DNA of 64,000 nt from an uncultured Acidovorax sp. (GCA_913774955.1 CAJYKV010000004.1:62001-126000), one strand, 5' to 3'; positions 25,670-35,009 are shown, counted from the first letter of the stretch. Numbers and translations are program-made. Notes: generated from the letters alone by a model not told the origin.

Positions 25670-26680
25670 TTACTCGGGCTTGATGTTGGCCTTGCGCACC
25701 ACTTCGCCGTACGAGGCGAGGCGGTCGGCCATCATTTTCTCGAAGCCCGCGGGCGTCATCTCTTCGGGGGGGATCACGCCGCGCGTCTTGAGGTTCTCGA
25801 TCATGGCTGGTTCGGTGGCCGCCTTGCGGATGGCCTTGTGCAGCGTGGCCACGATGGCGGCAGGCGTGCCGGCCGGGGCGGCGATGCCGGTCCACGACGG
25901 CTGGTTCAGGTCGGAGAAGCCCAGTTCCTTGAAGGTGGGCACGTCGGGCAGCTGGGCCACGCGCGCGTCCGACGCCACGGCCAGGGCGCGCAGCTTGCCG
26001 GCCTGGATGTGCTGCAGGAACACCACCAGATTGTCGAGCGCGAACTGCACCTCGCCCGCCAGGATCGCGGTCACGTAGGGCGAGCCGCCACGGTAGGGGA
26101 TGTGCACGCCCTTGGCGTTCACGGCGAGCAGGAACGCCTCGGCATTGATCTGGCCCATGCTGCCGGCACCGGCGGTGGCGAAGTTCACCTGGCCCGGATG
26201 GGCCTTCAGGTAGGTCACGAATTCGGCGAAAGTCTTGGCGGGCACGCTCGGGTGCACGACCAGCACGTTCGGCTGGCGGCCCATGATGGCGATGTTCTCG
26301 AAGTCCTTGATCGGGTCGTAGCCCAGCTTGGGCTGCACCAGCGGGTTGGCCAGGTGGCTGCTCTGCGACGAGGCCACGAGGGTGTAGCCGTCGGCCGGGG
26401 CGCGCGCCACGAACTGCGTGCCGATGGAGCCGCCGGCGCCGGGCTTGTTGTCCACCACGATGGGCACGCCCAGGATGCGGCCGAGCGATTCGGTGTACTG
26501 GCGCGCCATCACGTCGACGGAGCCGCCGGGCGGGAAGGGCACGACCAGCGTGATCGGGCGGCTGGGGTATTTGTCGCCCGAGGCGAAGGCGGGCAGGGCG
26601 GCGGCGCCGGCGAGACCCAGGCCGGTGGCGAGGAGCTGGCGGCGGGTGGCGGGGAAGGACGTGCGGTTCATGGAGGACAT
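25670..26680 (-). CDS. Bug family (tripartite tricarboxylate) substrate-binding protein
   Basis: A 336-residue periplasmic binding protein. A Tat-like signal (RRQLLATGLGLAGAAALPAFA) precedes YPSRPITLVVPFPPGGSVDV and the Bug signatures VVDNKPGAGGSIGT and VAKAPADGYTLV-like VARAPADGYTLV. Such proteins bind carboxylates or amides. No TctA/TctB membrane genes are here; orphan Bug proteins are common in Comamonadaceae. It is 51 nt below the M20 peptidase, so it may capture a peptide or acyl-amino acid that the peptidase cleaves. Confidence 0.93.
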   Translation of the reverse strand: MSSMNRTSFPATRRQLLATGLGLAGAAALPAFASGDKYPSRPITLVVPFPPGGSVDVMARQYTESLGRILGVPIVVDNKPGAGGSIGTQFVARAPADGYTLVASSQSSHLANPLVQPKLGYDPIKDFENIAIMGRQPNVLVVHPSVPAKTFAEFVTYLKAHPGQVNFATAGAGSMGQINAEAFLLAVNAKGVHIPYRGGSPYVTAILAGEVQFALDNLVVFLQHIQAGKLRALAVASDARVAQLPDVPTFKELGFSDLNQPSWTGIAAPAGTPAAIVATLHKAIRKAATEPAMIENLKTRGVIPPEEMTPAGFEKMMADRLASYGEVVRKANIKPE

Positions 26681-26731
26681 CTGCGAAAGGTCGATGGGGA
26701 AATAAAAAAAAGGGGAGCGGCGCCGGCCGGA

Positions 26732-27901
26732 TCAGCCCAGCGCCAGCAGCGTGAGCGCGAGCGCCTGGGCGCGCGGCACGAAGGTGGTGAGGTCGCAGAA
26801 CTCGCGCTCGCTGTGCGCGTAGCCGCCCACGGGGCCCAGGGCGCAGAGCGAGGGAATGCCCATGTTCGACGTGATGCCGCTGTCGGCCGCGCCGCCGGTG
26901 GCTTCGCCTTCGACTGCGAAGCCGATCTGCTGCGCGCAGCGCTGGTAGGTCTGCAGCAGCGCGTCGGGCGTGCGCGCCATGGGCAGGGTGCCGGTCTTGG
27001 CGACGATGCGGCCGCTGGTGCGCGGCAGGGATTCTTCCTCGATGATGGCCTGGATGCGCGCGAGCACGCCCTCCAGGTCGTTGCCGGCGGTGTAGCGCAG
27101 GTCGACGTGCGCCGTGGCCAGGGGGGCGACCACGTTGGAGGCCATGCCGCCCTGGATGAAGCCCACGTTCACCGTGATGCCGGGTTCGCAGCCGTTGAGT
27201 GCGTGCAGCGCCAGGATCTTGCGGGCCAGCGCGTCGATGGCGCTTGCACCCTGGGCGGGGTTGATGCCCGCATGCGCGGCCACGCCCGTCACCTCGAAAT
27301 CGATGCGGTAGGAGCCCTTGCGCTCGTTCACCACGTTGCCGCTGATGCGGCCCGGCTCGGCGTTCAGCACGGCGCGCGCGCCCTGCACGTGTTCGCGGAT
27401 GACGGTGCGGCAGGCGGGCGAGCCCACCTCTTCGTCGGCGGTGAACAGCAGGTGCACCGGCGTGGCGTTGCCGCCGAAGCGCGCCAGGGCCTCGGCCACG
27501 AAGACGTTCATCACCAGGCCCGACTTCATGTCCGCCACGCCCGGGCCGAAGGCCTTGCCGGCCTCCACGCGCCACGGGCGCTGCGCCGCCGTGCCGAGCG
27601 GGAAGACCGTGTCCATGTGGCCCATGAGCTGGTAGTGGCCCGCGGCGGCCGCGTCGCTGCCCGGCACCTTGGCCAGGATGCACTCGCCCCAGCCCGGCGC
27701 GGGCAGGGTCTGCACGGCGATGCCGGCGGCCTCCAGGCGGCCGCGCAGCACGGCGGCGACCTGGCGCACGCCTTCCTCATGGCCGCTGCCGCTGTCGATG
27801 TTGACGACCTGGGCCAGCAGGTCGGCCATCGCCTGCTCCTGCGAGGCGAGCCAGTCGAGCAGGGGCTGGGCGGAAGCGGGGGCGGCAGAGGTGGTGGTCA
27901 T
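26732..27901 (-). CDS. M20 family metallopeptidase (carboxypeptidase G2-like)
   Basis: A 389-residue zinc peptidase. Metal and catalytic residues are in MGHMDTVFP (H and D), GPGVADMKSG (bridging D) and TADEEVGS (catalytic E and metal E), with a C-terminal histidine in GGYAHSEREF. This order fits the glutamate carboxypeptidase group, which removes C-terminal glutamate or related residues. No signal peptide was seen, so it should be cytosolic. It is divergent from an RpiR regulator and leads an operon with a Bug protein. Confidence 0.92.
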   Translation of the reverse strand: MTTTSAAPASAQPLLDWLASQEQAMADLLAQVVNIDSGSGHEEGVRQVAAVLRGRLEAAGIAVQTLPAPGWGECILAKVPGSDAAAAGHYQLMGHMDTVFPLGTAAQRPWRVEAGKAFGPGVADMKSGLVMNVFVAEALARFGGNATPVHLLFTADEEVGSPACRTVIREHVQGARAVLNAEPGRISGNVVNERKGSYRIDFEVTGVAAHAGINPAQGASAIDALARKILALHALNGCEPGITVNVGFIQGGMASNVVAPLATAHVDLRYTAGNDLEGVLARIQAIIEEESLPRTSGRIVAKTGTLPMARTPDALLQTYQRCAQQIGFAVEGEATGGAADSGITSNMGIPSLCALGPVGGYAHSEREFCDLTTFVPRAQALALTLLALG

Positions 27902-27932
27902 GTCGGGCAGTGTTGCAGAAAGTAAGACTGAT

Positions 27933-27948
27933 TGAAACGAAAATTTCA
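27933..27948. promoter_or_regulatory. candidate RpiR-type operator
   Basis: TGAAA and TTTCA (27933-27937 and 27944-27948) are inverted around a 6-nt A-rich spacer, in the only AT-rich part of the divergent promoter region between the peptidase and the RpiR gene. Confidence 0.45.
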
Positions 27949-28067
27949 TAAATGATATTGCCTTGCAATAGCCGTTGCAATCACGCCGTGCGGCCGGCGT
28001 GACGCGGCGTGCACAATCGGCGGCGAAGGCACGTCGCCCGTGCGTGGCCCGCACCCCCCTTTCCACC

Positions 28068-28937
28068 ATGCTCTTGACCGAACGGCTCGCCGCCCGCGCC
28101 GCCTCCCTGACCGCCAGCGAGCGCGCGCTGGCCGACGATCTGCTGCGCCACTACCCCGAAGGCCTGCTCGATTCCGCCAGCGCCATCGCGGCCCGCACCG
28201 GCACGAGCGCATCGACCGTGGTGCGGATGTTCTCCAAGCTGGGCTACGACAGCCTGGCCGAGGTGCGGCGCGAGGCGCGCACGCAAGTCACCTCGCGCCT
28301 GCAGACCGCCGCGCAGCGCGCGCCCGCCACCCTGGGCGCGCAGCGCAGCCTCTCCGAATGCGTGGACGATGCGCTGCTGCACGACCAGCACAACCTGGCG
28401 GCCACGCGCCGGGGGCTGGACATGGCCGCGTTCGAGGCGGCCGCCCGGCGGCTGGGCGAGCAGGACGGACGGGTGTTCGTGCTGGCCGAGAAGAACAGCG
28501 CGCCCGTCGCCAGCCATCTGGTCACGCAGCTCAACATGTGCCGCCCCGGCGTGCAGGATCTGGGCGCGGGCGCGCCGTTCGCGGTGGACCGGATGCTGTG
28601 GGTGCAGCCGCAGGACGTGCTGCTGGTGTTCTCCATCCGCCGTTATTCGCGCGGCGCGCTGCTCGCGGCGCAGCACTTCCGCGCGCAGGGCGCGACGGTG
28701 GTGGCGCTCACCGACAGCCCGGTGGCGCCGATCGTGCCGCATGCCCAGCACACCCTGGTGGCGCACACGGCCAACGCATCGCCGTTCGACTCGTACACCG
28801 CGGCGTTCTTCCTCTGCAATGCGCTGGTGTCGGCGGTGGCGCAGTTGCGGCATGGCGCGGTGCGCGAGGCGCTCGAGCGGCGCGATGCCCTGTGGCAGCG
28901 GTTCGAGTCCGACGCGCTGGACGGCCTGCTGACGTAA
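28068..28937 (+). CDS. MurR/RpiR family transcriptional regulator
   Basis: A 289-residue regulator with an N-terminal RpiR HTH (LTASERALADDLL...SAIAARTGTSASTVVRMFSKLGYDS, about residues 13-58) and a C-terminal SIS sugar-phosphate domain (about 120-260: VFVLAEKNSAPVASHL, FSIRRYSRGALLAAQHF). The SIS domain usually senses a phosphorylated sugar, but relatives beside M20 peptidases may sense amino-acid derivatives. It is divergent from the M20-Bug operon and probably regulates it. Confidence 0.9.
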   Translation: MLLTERLAARAASLTASERALADDLLRHYPEGLLDSASAIAARTGTSASTVVRMFSKLGYDSLAEVRREARTQVTSRLQTAAQRAPATLGAQRSLSECVDDALLHDQHNLAATRRGLDMAAFEAAARRLGEQDGRVFVLAEKNSAPVASHLVTQLNMCRPGVQDLGAGAPFAVDRMLWVQPQDVLLVFSIRRYSRGALLAAQHFRAQGATVVALTDSPVAPIVPHAQHTLVAHTANASPFDSYTAAFFLCNALVSAVAQLRHGAVREALERRDALWQRFESDALDGLLT

Positions 28938-29007
28938 CCGCCTGCACGGGGCACGAGCGCTTGACCCTGCGGGCCGGGCAGGGAGGCCGGGTTCCTACAA
29001 TGGCGGC

Positions 29008-31464
29008 ATGCTCCCACACGATCTGTTTTCCGGCGCGCCAGCGCCTTTCGGCGCTGCCGAGCCGGGCCCCGCGGCCCCGCCGGCCGCCGCGTCGCCCCTG
29101 CTGCAGAACCTGAACGACGAGCAACTCGCCGCCGTCACGCTGCCCGCCGGCCACGCGCTGATCCTGGCCGGCGCGGGGTCCGGCAAGACGCGCGTGCTCA
29201 CCACGCGCATCGCATGGCTGCTGCAGAACGGCCATGTCTCTCCCGGCGGCATCCTGGCCGTCACCTTCACGAACAAGGCCGCCAAGGAAATGACGGCGCG
29301 CCTCTCGGCCATGCTGCCGGTGAACGTGCGCGGCATGTGGATCGGCACCTTCCACGGGCTGTGCAACCGGCTGCTGCGCGCGCACCACAAGACGGCCGGC
29401 CTGCCCTCCACCTTCCAGATCCTGGACACGCAGGACCAGATCTCGGCCGTGAAGCGCCTGTGCAAGCAGTTCAACGTGGACGAAGAGCGCTTTCCACCCA
29501 AGCAGCTCGCCTACTTCATCAGCGGCTGCAAGGAAGAGGGCCTGCGTCCGGGCGACGTGGACGCGCGCGATGCCGACGGCCGCCGCAAGGTGGAGCTCTA
29601 CCAGCTCTACGAAGAGCAGTGCCAGCGCGAGGGCGTGGTGGATTTCGGCGAGCTGATGCTGCGCAGCTACGAGCTGCTGCGGGACAACGACCCGATCCGC
29701 GAGCACTACCAGCGGCGCTTCCAGCACATTCTGGTGGACGAGTTCCAGGACACGAACAAGCTCCAGTACGCGTGGCTCAAGCAGATCGCGGGCGACATGG
29801 TGGACGGCCGCCTCGTCACGCACGGCAGCGTGCTGGCGGTGGGCGACGACGACCAGAGCATCTATGCCTTCCGCGGCGCGCGCGTGGGCAACATGCAGGA
29901 TTTCGTGCGCGAGTTCGACGTGCGCCACCAGATCAAGCTGGAGCAGAACTACCGCAGCTACAGCAACATCCTCGATTCGGCCAACGCCCTCATCAGCCAC
30001 AACAGCCGCCGCCTGGGCAAGAACCTGCGCACCACGCAGGGGCCCGGCGAGCCGGTGCGCGTCTATGAAGCGCCCACCGACCTGGCGGAGGCGCAATGGA
30101 TGGTCGACGAGATCCGCCAGCTCGCGCGGAGCGACGGCTTCGAGCGCCGCGAGATCGCCGTGCTCTACCGCAGCAACGCGCAGAGCCGGGTGATCGAATC
30201 GGCGCTGTTCAATGCCGCCGTGCCTTACCGCGTGTACGGCGGCCTGCGCTTCTTCGAGCGCGCGGAAATCAAGCACGCGCTGGCCTACCTGCGCCTCCTG
30301 GAGAACCCGAACGACGACACGAGCTTCATGCGCGTGGTGAACTTCCCGCCGCGCGGCATCGGCGCGCGCACGGTCGAGGTGCTGCAGGACGCTGCACGGC
30401 AGGCCGGCTGCTCGCTGCACGACGCCGTGAGCGCCGTGCCGGGCAAGGCGGGCGCCAACCTGGGGGCGTTCGTCGCCATGGTGGACGTGATGCGCGAGCA
30501 GACCCAGGGCCAGACGCTGCGCGAGATCATCGGCCAGATGCTCGAATCGAGCGGGCTGGTGGAGCATTACCGTGCCGAGAAGGAAGGCGCGGACCGGCTG
30601 GAGAACCTGGAAGAACTGATCAACGCCGCCGAAAGTTTCGTGACGCAGGAAGGCTTCGGCCGCGACGCCGTAGCGCTGCCGGTGGACGAATACGGCACCA
30701 GCCTGCGCCAGAGCCCGGCCAGCCAGGGCATCGATCCGTCCCAGCCCGTGGTGGACGAACCCCTGCCGGGCGTGGTGGATGCAGACACCGGCGAGACGCT
30801 CTCGCCCCTGGTGGCCTTCCTCACCCACGCGGCGCTGGAGGCCGGAGACAACCAGGCCCAGGCCGGGCAGGACGCCGTGCAGCTCATGACGGTGCATGCC
30901 TCCAAGGGGCTGGAATTCGACGCTGTGTTCATCGGCGGCATGGAGGAGGGCCTGTTCCCGCACGAGAACTCGATGAGCGACCGGGACGGCCTGGAGGAAG
31001 AGCGCCGCCTGATGTACGTGGCGATCACGCGCGCCCGCAAGCGGCTGTATCTCAGCCACTCGCAGACGCGGCTGCTGCACGGGCAGACGCGCTACAACAT
31101 CAAGAGCCGGTTCTTCGACGAGCTGCCCGAGGCGGCGCTGAAATGGATCACGCCCAAGCAGCAGGGCTTCGGCAGCTTCGCGCCGCAGGGAGGCGGCCGG
31201 GGCGGGAGTGCCGGATCGGCCTGGAGCGGCTTCGGGTCGGGCGGCAGATCAGAGACCTTCGCGAGCCCGCCCGTGCCGGCACAGAAGGCGCCGCCGGCCC
31301 ACGGACTGCGCGTGGGGCTGGCGGTGTTCCACACCAAGTTCGGCGAGGGCAAGGTGCTGGCGCTCGAAGGCACGGGCGACGATGCGCGCGCGCAAGTGAA
31401 CTTCCCGCGGCATGGCACCAAGTGGCTGGCGCTGTCGGTGGCCAAGCTCACGGTGGTGGACTGA
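29008..31464 (+). CDS. uvrD: UvrD/PcrA-type DNA helicase II
   Basis: An 818-residue superfamily-1 helicase that unwinds 3'-5' in mismatch and excision repair. Motifs: LNDEQLAAV (Q), LAGAGSGKT (I), VTFTNKAAKEM (Ia), LVDEFQDTN (II), VGDDDQSIYAFRGA (III), LEQNYRS (IV), LMTVHASKGLEFDAVF (V) and MYVAITRARKRLYL (VI). The C-terminal 60 residues (GLRVGLAVFHTKFGEGKVL...) form the Tudor-like RNA-polymerase-binding domain of UvrD/PcrA. Length is slightly above the E. coli protein because of a Pro/Ala N-terminus and a Gly/Ser linker. Confidence 0.96.
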   Translation: MLPHDLFSGAPAPFGAAEPGPAAPPAAASPLLQNLNDEQLAAVTLPAGHALILAGAGSGKTRVLTTRIAWLLQNGHVSPGGILAVTFTNKAAKEMTARLSAMLPVNVRGMWIGTFHGLCNRLLRAHHKTAGLPSTFQILDTQDQISAVKRLCKQFNVDEERFPPKQLAYFISGCKEEGLRPGDVDARDADGRRKVELYQLYEEQCQREGVVDFGELMLRSYELLRDNDPIREHYQRRFQHILVDEFQDTNKLQYAWLKQIAGDMVDGRLVTHGSVLAVGDDDQSIYAFRGARVGNMQDFVREFDVRHQIKLEQNYRSYSNILDSANALISHNSRRLGKNLRTTQGPGEPVRVYEAPTDLAEAQWMVDEIRQLARSDGFERREIAVLYRSNAQSRVIESALFNAAVPYRVYGGLRFFERAEIKHALAYLRLLENPNDDTSFMRVVNFPPRGIGARTVEVLQDAARQAGCSLHDAVSAVPGKAGANLGAFVAMVDVMREQTQGQTLREIIGQMLESSGLVEHYRAEKEGADRLENLEELINAAESFVTQEGFGRDAVALPVDEYGTSLRQSPASQGIDPSQPVVDEPLPGVVDADTGETLSPLVAFLTHAALEAGDNQAQAGQDAVQLMTVHASKGLEFDAVFIGGMEEGLFPHENSMSDRDGLEEERRLMYVAITRARKRLYLSHSQTRLLHGQTRYNIKSRFFDELPEAALKWITPKQQGFGSFAPQGGGRGGSAGSAWSGFGSGGRSETFASPPVPAQKAPPAHGLRVGLAVFHTKFGEGKVLALEGTGDDARAQVNFPRHGTKWLALSVAKLTVVD

Positions 31465-31500
31465 CGCGGAGGCGGGCCGGGCATCCGCCGGCCCGGCCGG

Positions 31501-32031
31501 TCAGTTGCGCGAAGGGAAATTGCCCTGCAGGGCGATGATGAAGTTGATGCAGAGATAGGGCTGCATGTTTTCGTGTGGCTGGCTACCCCCTGCAACACCG
31601 ACGCTGACTCCCGACAGGCTGCCATTGGCGCTCTGATCGGTGTACTGGTCGTTGCGCTGATCGGACGCGGCAAGATACCTTCCATTCGGCGCCGCGGAAT
31701 TGCCGGCACTGCTGTTCACACCCACCGAAGCACTGTGGTTGTGCATAGGCATCTGAGTAATGTTCAGCGCCACGGATTCCTGGCCGCCTAGCTGGCCTTG
31801 GACGTAGGATTGGAGGCCAGGCCCCTGGCCTGGCCCCACCATCACTCGTCCGCGCAGATCCGGCAGTGCGAACGTCGTGGTGCCGTTGCCGCCGTAGGTC
31901 GTGCCCAGCAGTGAAAAAAGCGCGGTGTTCTGCGAGATGGACAAGATTTGCCCCTGGCAGAACGCCCAGCCCCTGGGAGGAAAGTTGCCGGCGAATATGC
32001 TGATTTCGCCGATGAATGGATCCAGTGCCAT
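31501..32031 (-). CDS. phage tail-collar domain (MdpB-like) protein
   Basis: A 176-residue protein with the tail-collar domain PF07484: PFIGEISIFAGNFPPRGWAFCQGQ, LLGTTYGGNGTTTFALPDLRGR and a C-terminal PYLCINFIIALQG. In bacteria these are often called microcystin-dependent proteins and occur without any phage; no phage genes are near. A fold for binding carbohydrate or forming a trimeric tip is likely. It has no signal peptide. It is the last gene of the five-gene collagen-like operon, 15 nt after the binding-protein gene. Confidence 0.92.
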   Translation of the reverse strand: MALDPFIGEISIFAGNFPPRGWAFCQGQILSISQNTALFSLLGTTYGGNGTTTFALPDLRGRVMVGPGQGPGLQSYVQGQLGGQESVALNITQMPMHNHSASVGVNSSAGNSAAPNGRYLAASDQRNDQYTDQSANGSLSGVSVGVAGGSQPHENMQPYLCINFIIALQGNFPSRN

Positions 32032-32046
32032 GTTGTTCGTCCTTCA

Positions 32047-33096
32047 TCAAGTCACGAGGTAGGGATTGGTCCAGCCGCTGCCCACGCGCTGGCGTGGAGC
32101 GGCGGCCAGTAAGGTGGTTTCCTGGATGGCGGCATGCAAATGGGCCACGGCCGCCGGTGGCCCGCCGTGGAACGCTGCCTGCCACCGGGCCAGCCGCTCC
32201 CCTGCATCCTTGCCCAACTGCAGCGCCGCAGCCGGGGACGACGCGGACAGCGGATGGTCGAATCCGACCGGGTTGCCCACCAGGGGCCGCCGGCCTTCCA
32301 CGCCGTGGCGTTGCCACGCCGCGCGGAAGCGCCCGGCCTGCCGGCCGGAATAGAGCGCCACCACGAAGTCGGCGGACGTGCCTTTGAGCGCCGCGCCCAG
32401 CCCCTCGAACTCGGCCCGCCCATCCGGCAGGCCCGACACATGCAAGGCCGCCACGGTGCCGCCAGCGGCTTCGAACGCCGCGCGGAACTCGTGCGGGAAG
32501 TCGTACCCGCTTTCGAGAAAACCCATGCAGAGCACCGCCCGGGATCCCCAGCGCCGCGGCGCCTCGCGGCCGAGCACGGCGCAGGACTGCCACAGCGCCA
32601 GCGTGTGCGGTATGAGCCAGGGCGAGCGGGACGCGGGGTGGCCGGAGGGCCGGTCGGCGCCGGTATCGCTCGCCAGGAAGGGCACGGCATGCCGCTGCAG
32701 CAGCGGCACGAGGTCGGCCGCGGCGTCGGCCGGCAGCCAGCCGGCCAGCGCATCCACGCTGCCGGATTGCACGGCGGCCTGTGCCAGCCGCACGGCGGCC
32801 CGGGCGCTGCGCCCGTAGGGCAGGGGCAGCCAGCGCGGCGCCGGCAGGCCCGATGCGGCGGCGCCTTCGGCCAGCCCGGCGAGGAACTCCGCCGACAGCG
32901 TGGGATAGCGCGACGATTCCGGCAGCAGCACGCCCACCGTGCGGCGCTCGCCCGGTGCAGGAACGCCGCCGGATGCCGTGGCCACCGCGGCGAGGGCGGG
33001 TCCCGTGGCGCAGGCCGCGGCAGCGGCCGTGGAGGCCGACGCCCCGAGGAAACTCCGGCGGCCGAGCCGTGCGGGAGAGGAGGTCGAAGAGGTCAT
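32047..33096 (-). CDS. Tat-exported periplasmic ligand-binding protein (type 1 fold)
   Basis: A 349-residue protein with a twin-arginine signal (RLGRRSFLGASASTAAAAA) and a type-1 periplasmic binding fold like ABC-type branched-chain amino-acid binding proteins: VGVLLPESSRYPTLSAEFLAGL, VPLLQRHAVPFLASDTGAD and GFLESGYDFPHEFRAAFEAAGG. No permease or ATPase gene is nearby, so it may act as a sensor or carrier in the periplasm. Its ATG overlaps the stop of the sulfotransferase gene (33093-33096), indicating coupled translation. Confidence 0.82.
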   Translation of the reverse strand: MTSSTSSPARLGRRSFLGASASTAAAAACATGPALAAVATASGGVPAPGERRTVGVLLPESSRYPTLSAEFLAGLAEGAAASGLPAPRWLPLPYGRSARAAVRLAQAAVQSGSVDALAGWLPADAAADLVPLLQRHAVPFLASDTGADRPSGHPASRSPWLIPHTLALWQSCAVLGREAPRRWGSRAVLCMGFLESGYDFPHEFRAAFEAAGGTVAALHVSGLPDGRAEFEGLGAALKGTSADFVVALYSGRQAGRFRAAWQRHGVEGRRPLVGNPVGFDHPLSASSPAAALQLGKDAGERLARWQAAFHGGPPAAVAHLHAAIQETTLLAAAPRQRVGSGWTNPYLVT

Positions 33097-34151
33097 GGGA
33101 GTGTCGCTCCTGGGGCCGGCGCGGCGGGCCGTTCTCCGGTCGCCCGGGGGATGCCGTCCTGCGCGGCGCGCAGCCGTTCCAGGGCGTCGTAGTGCGGGGC
33201 GATCCATTGCTGCGCCAGCGCATGCAGGCGCTGCGGCGCCTCGCGGCGCTTGCGTTCGGCATCGGGCTCGAAGGGCTGCGCGGGATTCTTCGCATGCATG
33301 CCGGAGGTGGCCCGCATGCGTTCCCGGGCCAGGGCATCGGGCTGCAGCCCGAAATGCGGCGCGATGGCGTCCGCCAGGGCGGCCGGCAGTTGTCGGTAAT
33401 TGAGCAGCAGGGTGCGGCCCGGCCGGAACTCGCGGACCATGGCTTCGTAGATGGCGCCCAGGCTGCGCGCGCAGTAGGCTTCCGGGCCCATGCGCAGGGC
33501 TTCGTCGAAGGGAATGCCCGCGGGATCGACGCCGAGCGGCCCGCCGGGAATGAGATAGGCCCCACGCTGCTGCAGTTGCGACACCAGCACCTCGACCGGA
33601 TCGCGGTACAGGAACAGCCAGGGCGCATCGGGCCAGGCTTCGGCGATGCGCGCGGCGTGCGCGGTGGCCCAGCAGTCGCACTTGATGACGAGGTGCCGCA
33701 GCGGCGTGCCGTGCGCGGGCGCGGCCGGCTGGGCCCAGGCGCCCGCGAACGCCCGCGCCGCGGCGACCGCGCGCGCCGGCGCCAGGGACGGCAGGCGGCG
33801 CTCCGCGCGCAGCAGATCGTCCAGCGGTGGCGGCTCCGACAGGACCACGTGGCCGTCGAGTGCGGCGAAGGCCTGGCTGACGAGCGTCGAGCCGCAGCGC
33901 GAGACGTGGAAGACGATGCCCGAGGGCTGCAGGCCCGGCGACGCCTCGGCCCAGCCGAGCAGGTCCTCCAGGGGCGTCTGCCGGCGGAAGGCCTGGTGGA
34001 ACGGGTGCTGCAGCGCATCCTGCACGCCGTCGGCGAAGAAGGGCTTGCGCGTGACCTCGGGCGGCGCGCGCATCCAGTCGACCTGTGGCCCGCCGCCCGG
34101 CTGTTCGTGGATGCGGATGGGCGACCAGCCCGTGAAGTTCAGACGATCCAT
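33093..34151 (-). CDS. PAPS-dependent sulfotransferase
   Basis: A 352-residue sulfotransferase. The 5'-phosphosulfate-binding loop is IVFHVSRCGSTLVSQAF (about residues 78-94), and the 3'-phosphate region is APWLFLYRDPVEVLVSQL, with the conserved Arg and Ser. It should transfer sulfate from PAPS to a hydroxyl or tyrosine of an acceptor that is unknown; neighbours suggest a protein or peptide. No signal peptide, so it works in the cytosol. It overlaps the hydroxylase gene by 13 nt and the binding-protein gene by 4 nt. Confidence 0.85.
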   Translation of the reverse strand: MDRLNFTGWSPIRIHEQPGGGPQVDWMRAPPEVTRKPFFADGVQDALQHPFHQAFRRQTPLEDLLGWAEASPGLQPSGIVFHVSRCGSTLVSQAFAALDGHVVLSEPPPLDDLLRAERRLPSLAPARAVAAARAFAGAWAQPAAPAHGTPLRHLVIKCDCWATAHAARIAEAWPDAPWLFLYRDPVEVLVSQLQQRGAYLIPGGPLGVDPAGIPFDEALRMGPEAYCARSLGAIYEAMVREFRPGRTLLLNYRQLPAALADAIAPHFGLQPDALARERMRATSGMHAKNPAQPFEPDAERKRREAPQRLHALAQQWIAPHYDALERLRAAQDGIPRATGERPAAPAPGATLP

Positions 34152-34996
34152 TGGCGCATCCAGCTATCCCGCCCGCAGGCCATGGCGGAGAGCACTTCCG
34201 CTTCGGAGAAGTTCTGGCCGTGCTCGCGGCCCAGTTCCACGCAGGCACGGGCGAAATCCCCGCGTGCGCGAATGCCGAGCAGGCGGTCCTGCAGGTCCGG
34301 GTCGCCGAACACCTGCTGGCGGAACTGCGCGAACCGCCATTGCGGGTCCTGTTCCGGCGGGTAAGGATCGCCGGCGTCGCCCGCGGCGATGGCGTCCTGC
34401 AGCGCGGGCGTGGCTTTGCAGTCCACCACCAAGTGCAGACGTTCCTCTGTGCCGCGGTTGGAGACGCGGTGGGGCAGGGAGAAGTCGGCATACCACCACT
34501 CTCCCGCGCGCATGGGCACGCGCTCGCCGCCCACGTAGAAGAACACGGCGCCGTGGGTGCGCAGCGGCAGGTGGAGCCGGGCCTCGCCGTCCCGCAGGCC
34601 CACGCCCGGGTCGGTGTGCTCCAGGATCTCGCCGCCCGGCACCAGGCGGAGCACGCGCACCGATTTGAGCGGGGCGTCGCCGACGAGGGCGCAAACCAGT
34701 TCTTGCACGGCCGGGCAACGCTCCATCGCGGCGTCGTCCCGGTAGAGATCGGCGGAGAATTCGCCCGGCGCGGCGGGCAGTGGCGAGTGGGCCGTGCTGC
34801 GCAGCGCGGTCACGTGCCAGCCGCCGTTGTGCTTGCCGCTGTTGAAATGGGCACCCCATGCAGCATCCGGCAGCGCCCCGATCTCCGCCAGCGCCGCGGT
34901 CACGTCCACGCTGTGCGCGATGCGCCGGGCAGGGGGGAACGCGGCGCCGCTCGCGGCGGACGTGACGGGCCGGTCCGGGAGCGGCGCAGTGGTCAT
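34139..34996 (-). CDS. Asp/Asn beta-hydroxylase with Nif11-like C-terminal domain
   Basis: A 285-residue protein. Residues ~30-195 are a 2-oxoglutarate/Fe(II) oxygenase of the aspartyl/asparaginyl beta-hydroxylase type: iron ligands H127 and D129 in LEHTDPG and H176 in SLPHRVSNRG, after the typical WHVTAL and RVLRLVPGG strands. Residues ~220-275 (FRQQVFGDPDLQDRL, FARACVELGREHG, NFSEAEV) resemble Nif11/nitrile-hydratase-leader domains, best known as RiPP leader peptides; this match is by eye. The start at 34996 lies 13 nt after the collagen-like gene. It could hydroxylate that protein or a peptide. Confidence 0.85.
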   Translation of the reverse strand: MTTAPLPDRPVTSAASGAAFPPARRIAHSVDVTAALAEIGALPDAAWGAHFNSGKHNGGWHVTALRSTAHSPLPAAPGEFSADLYRDDAAMERCPAVQELVCALVGDAPLKSVRVLRLVPGGEILEHTDPGVGLRDGEARLHLPLRTHGAVFFYVGGERVPMRAGEWWYADFSLPHRVSNRGTEERLHLVVDCKATPALQDAIAAGDAGDPYPPEQDPQWRFAQFRQQVFGDPDLQDRLLGIRARGDFARACVELGREHGQNFSEAEVLSAMACGRDSWMRQWIV

Positions 34997-35009
34997 GGAT
35001 GGCGGGTCG

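Noticed and set aside
31476-31500. GC-rich inverted repeat between uvrD and the collar gene as a terminator
   Set aside because: The stem is plausible but no T-run follows on either strand.
31501-32031. Prophage remnant suggested by the tail-collar domain
   Set aside because: No other phage gene, integrase or att-like repeat is near, and the gene is fixed in an operon of bacterial type.
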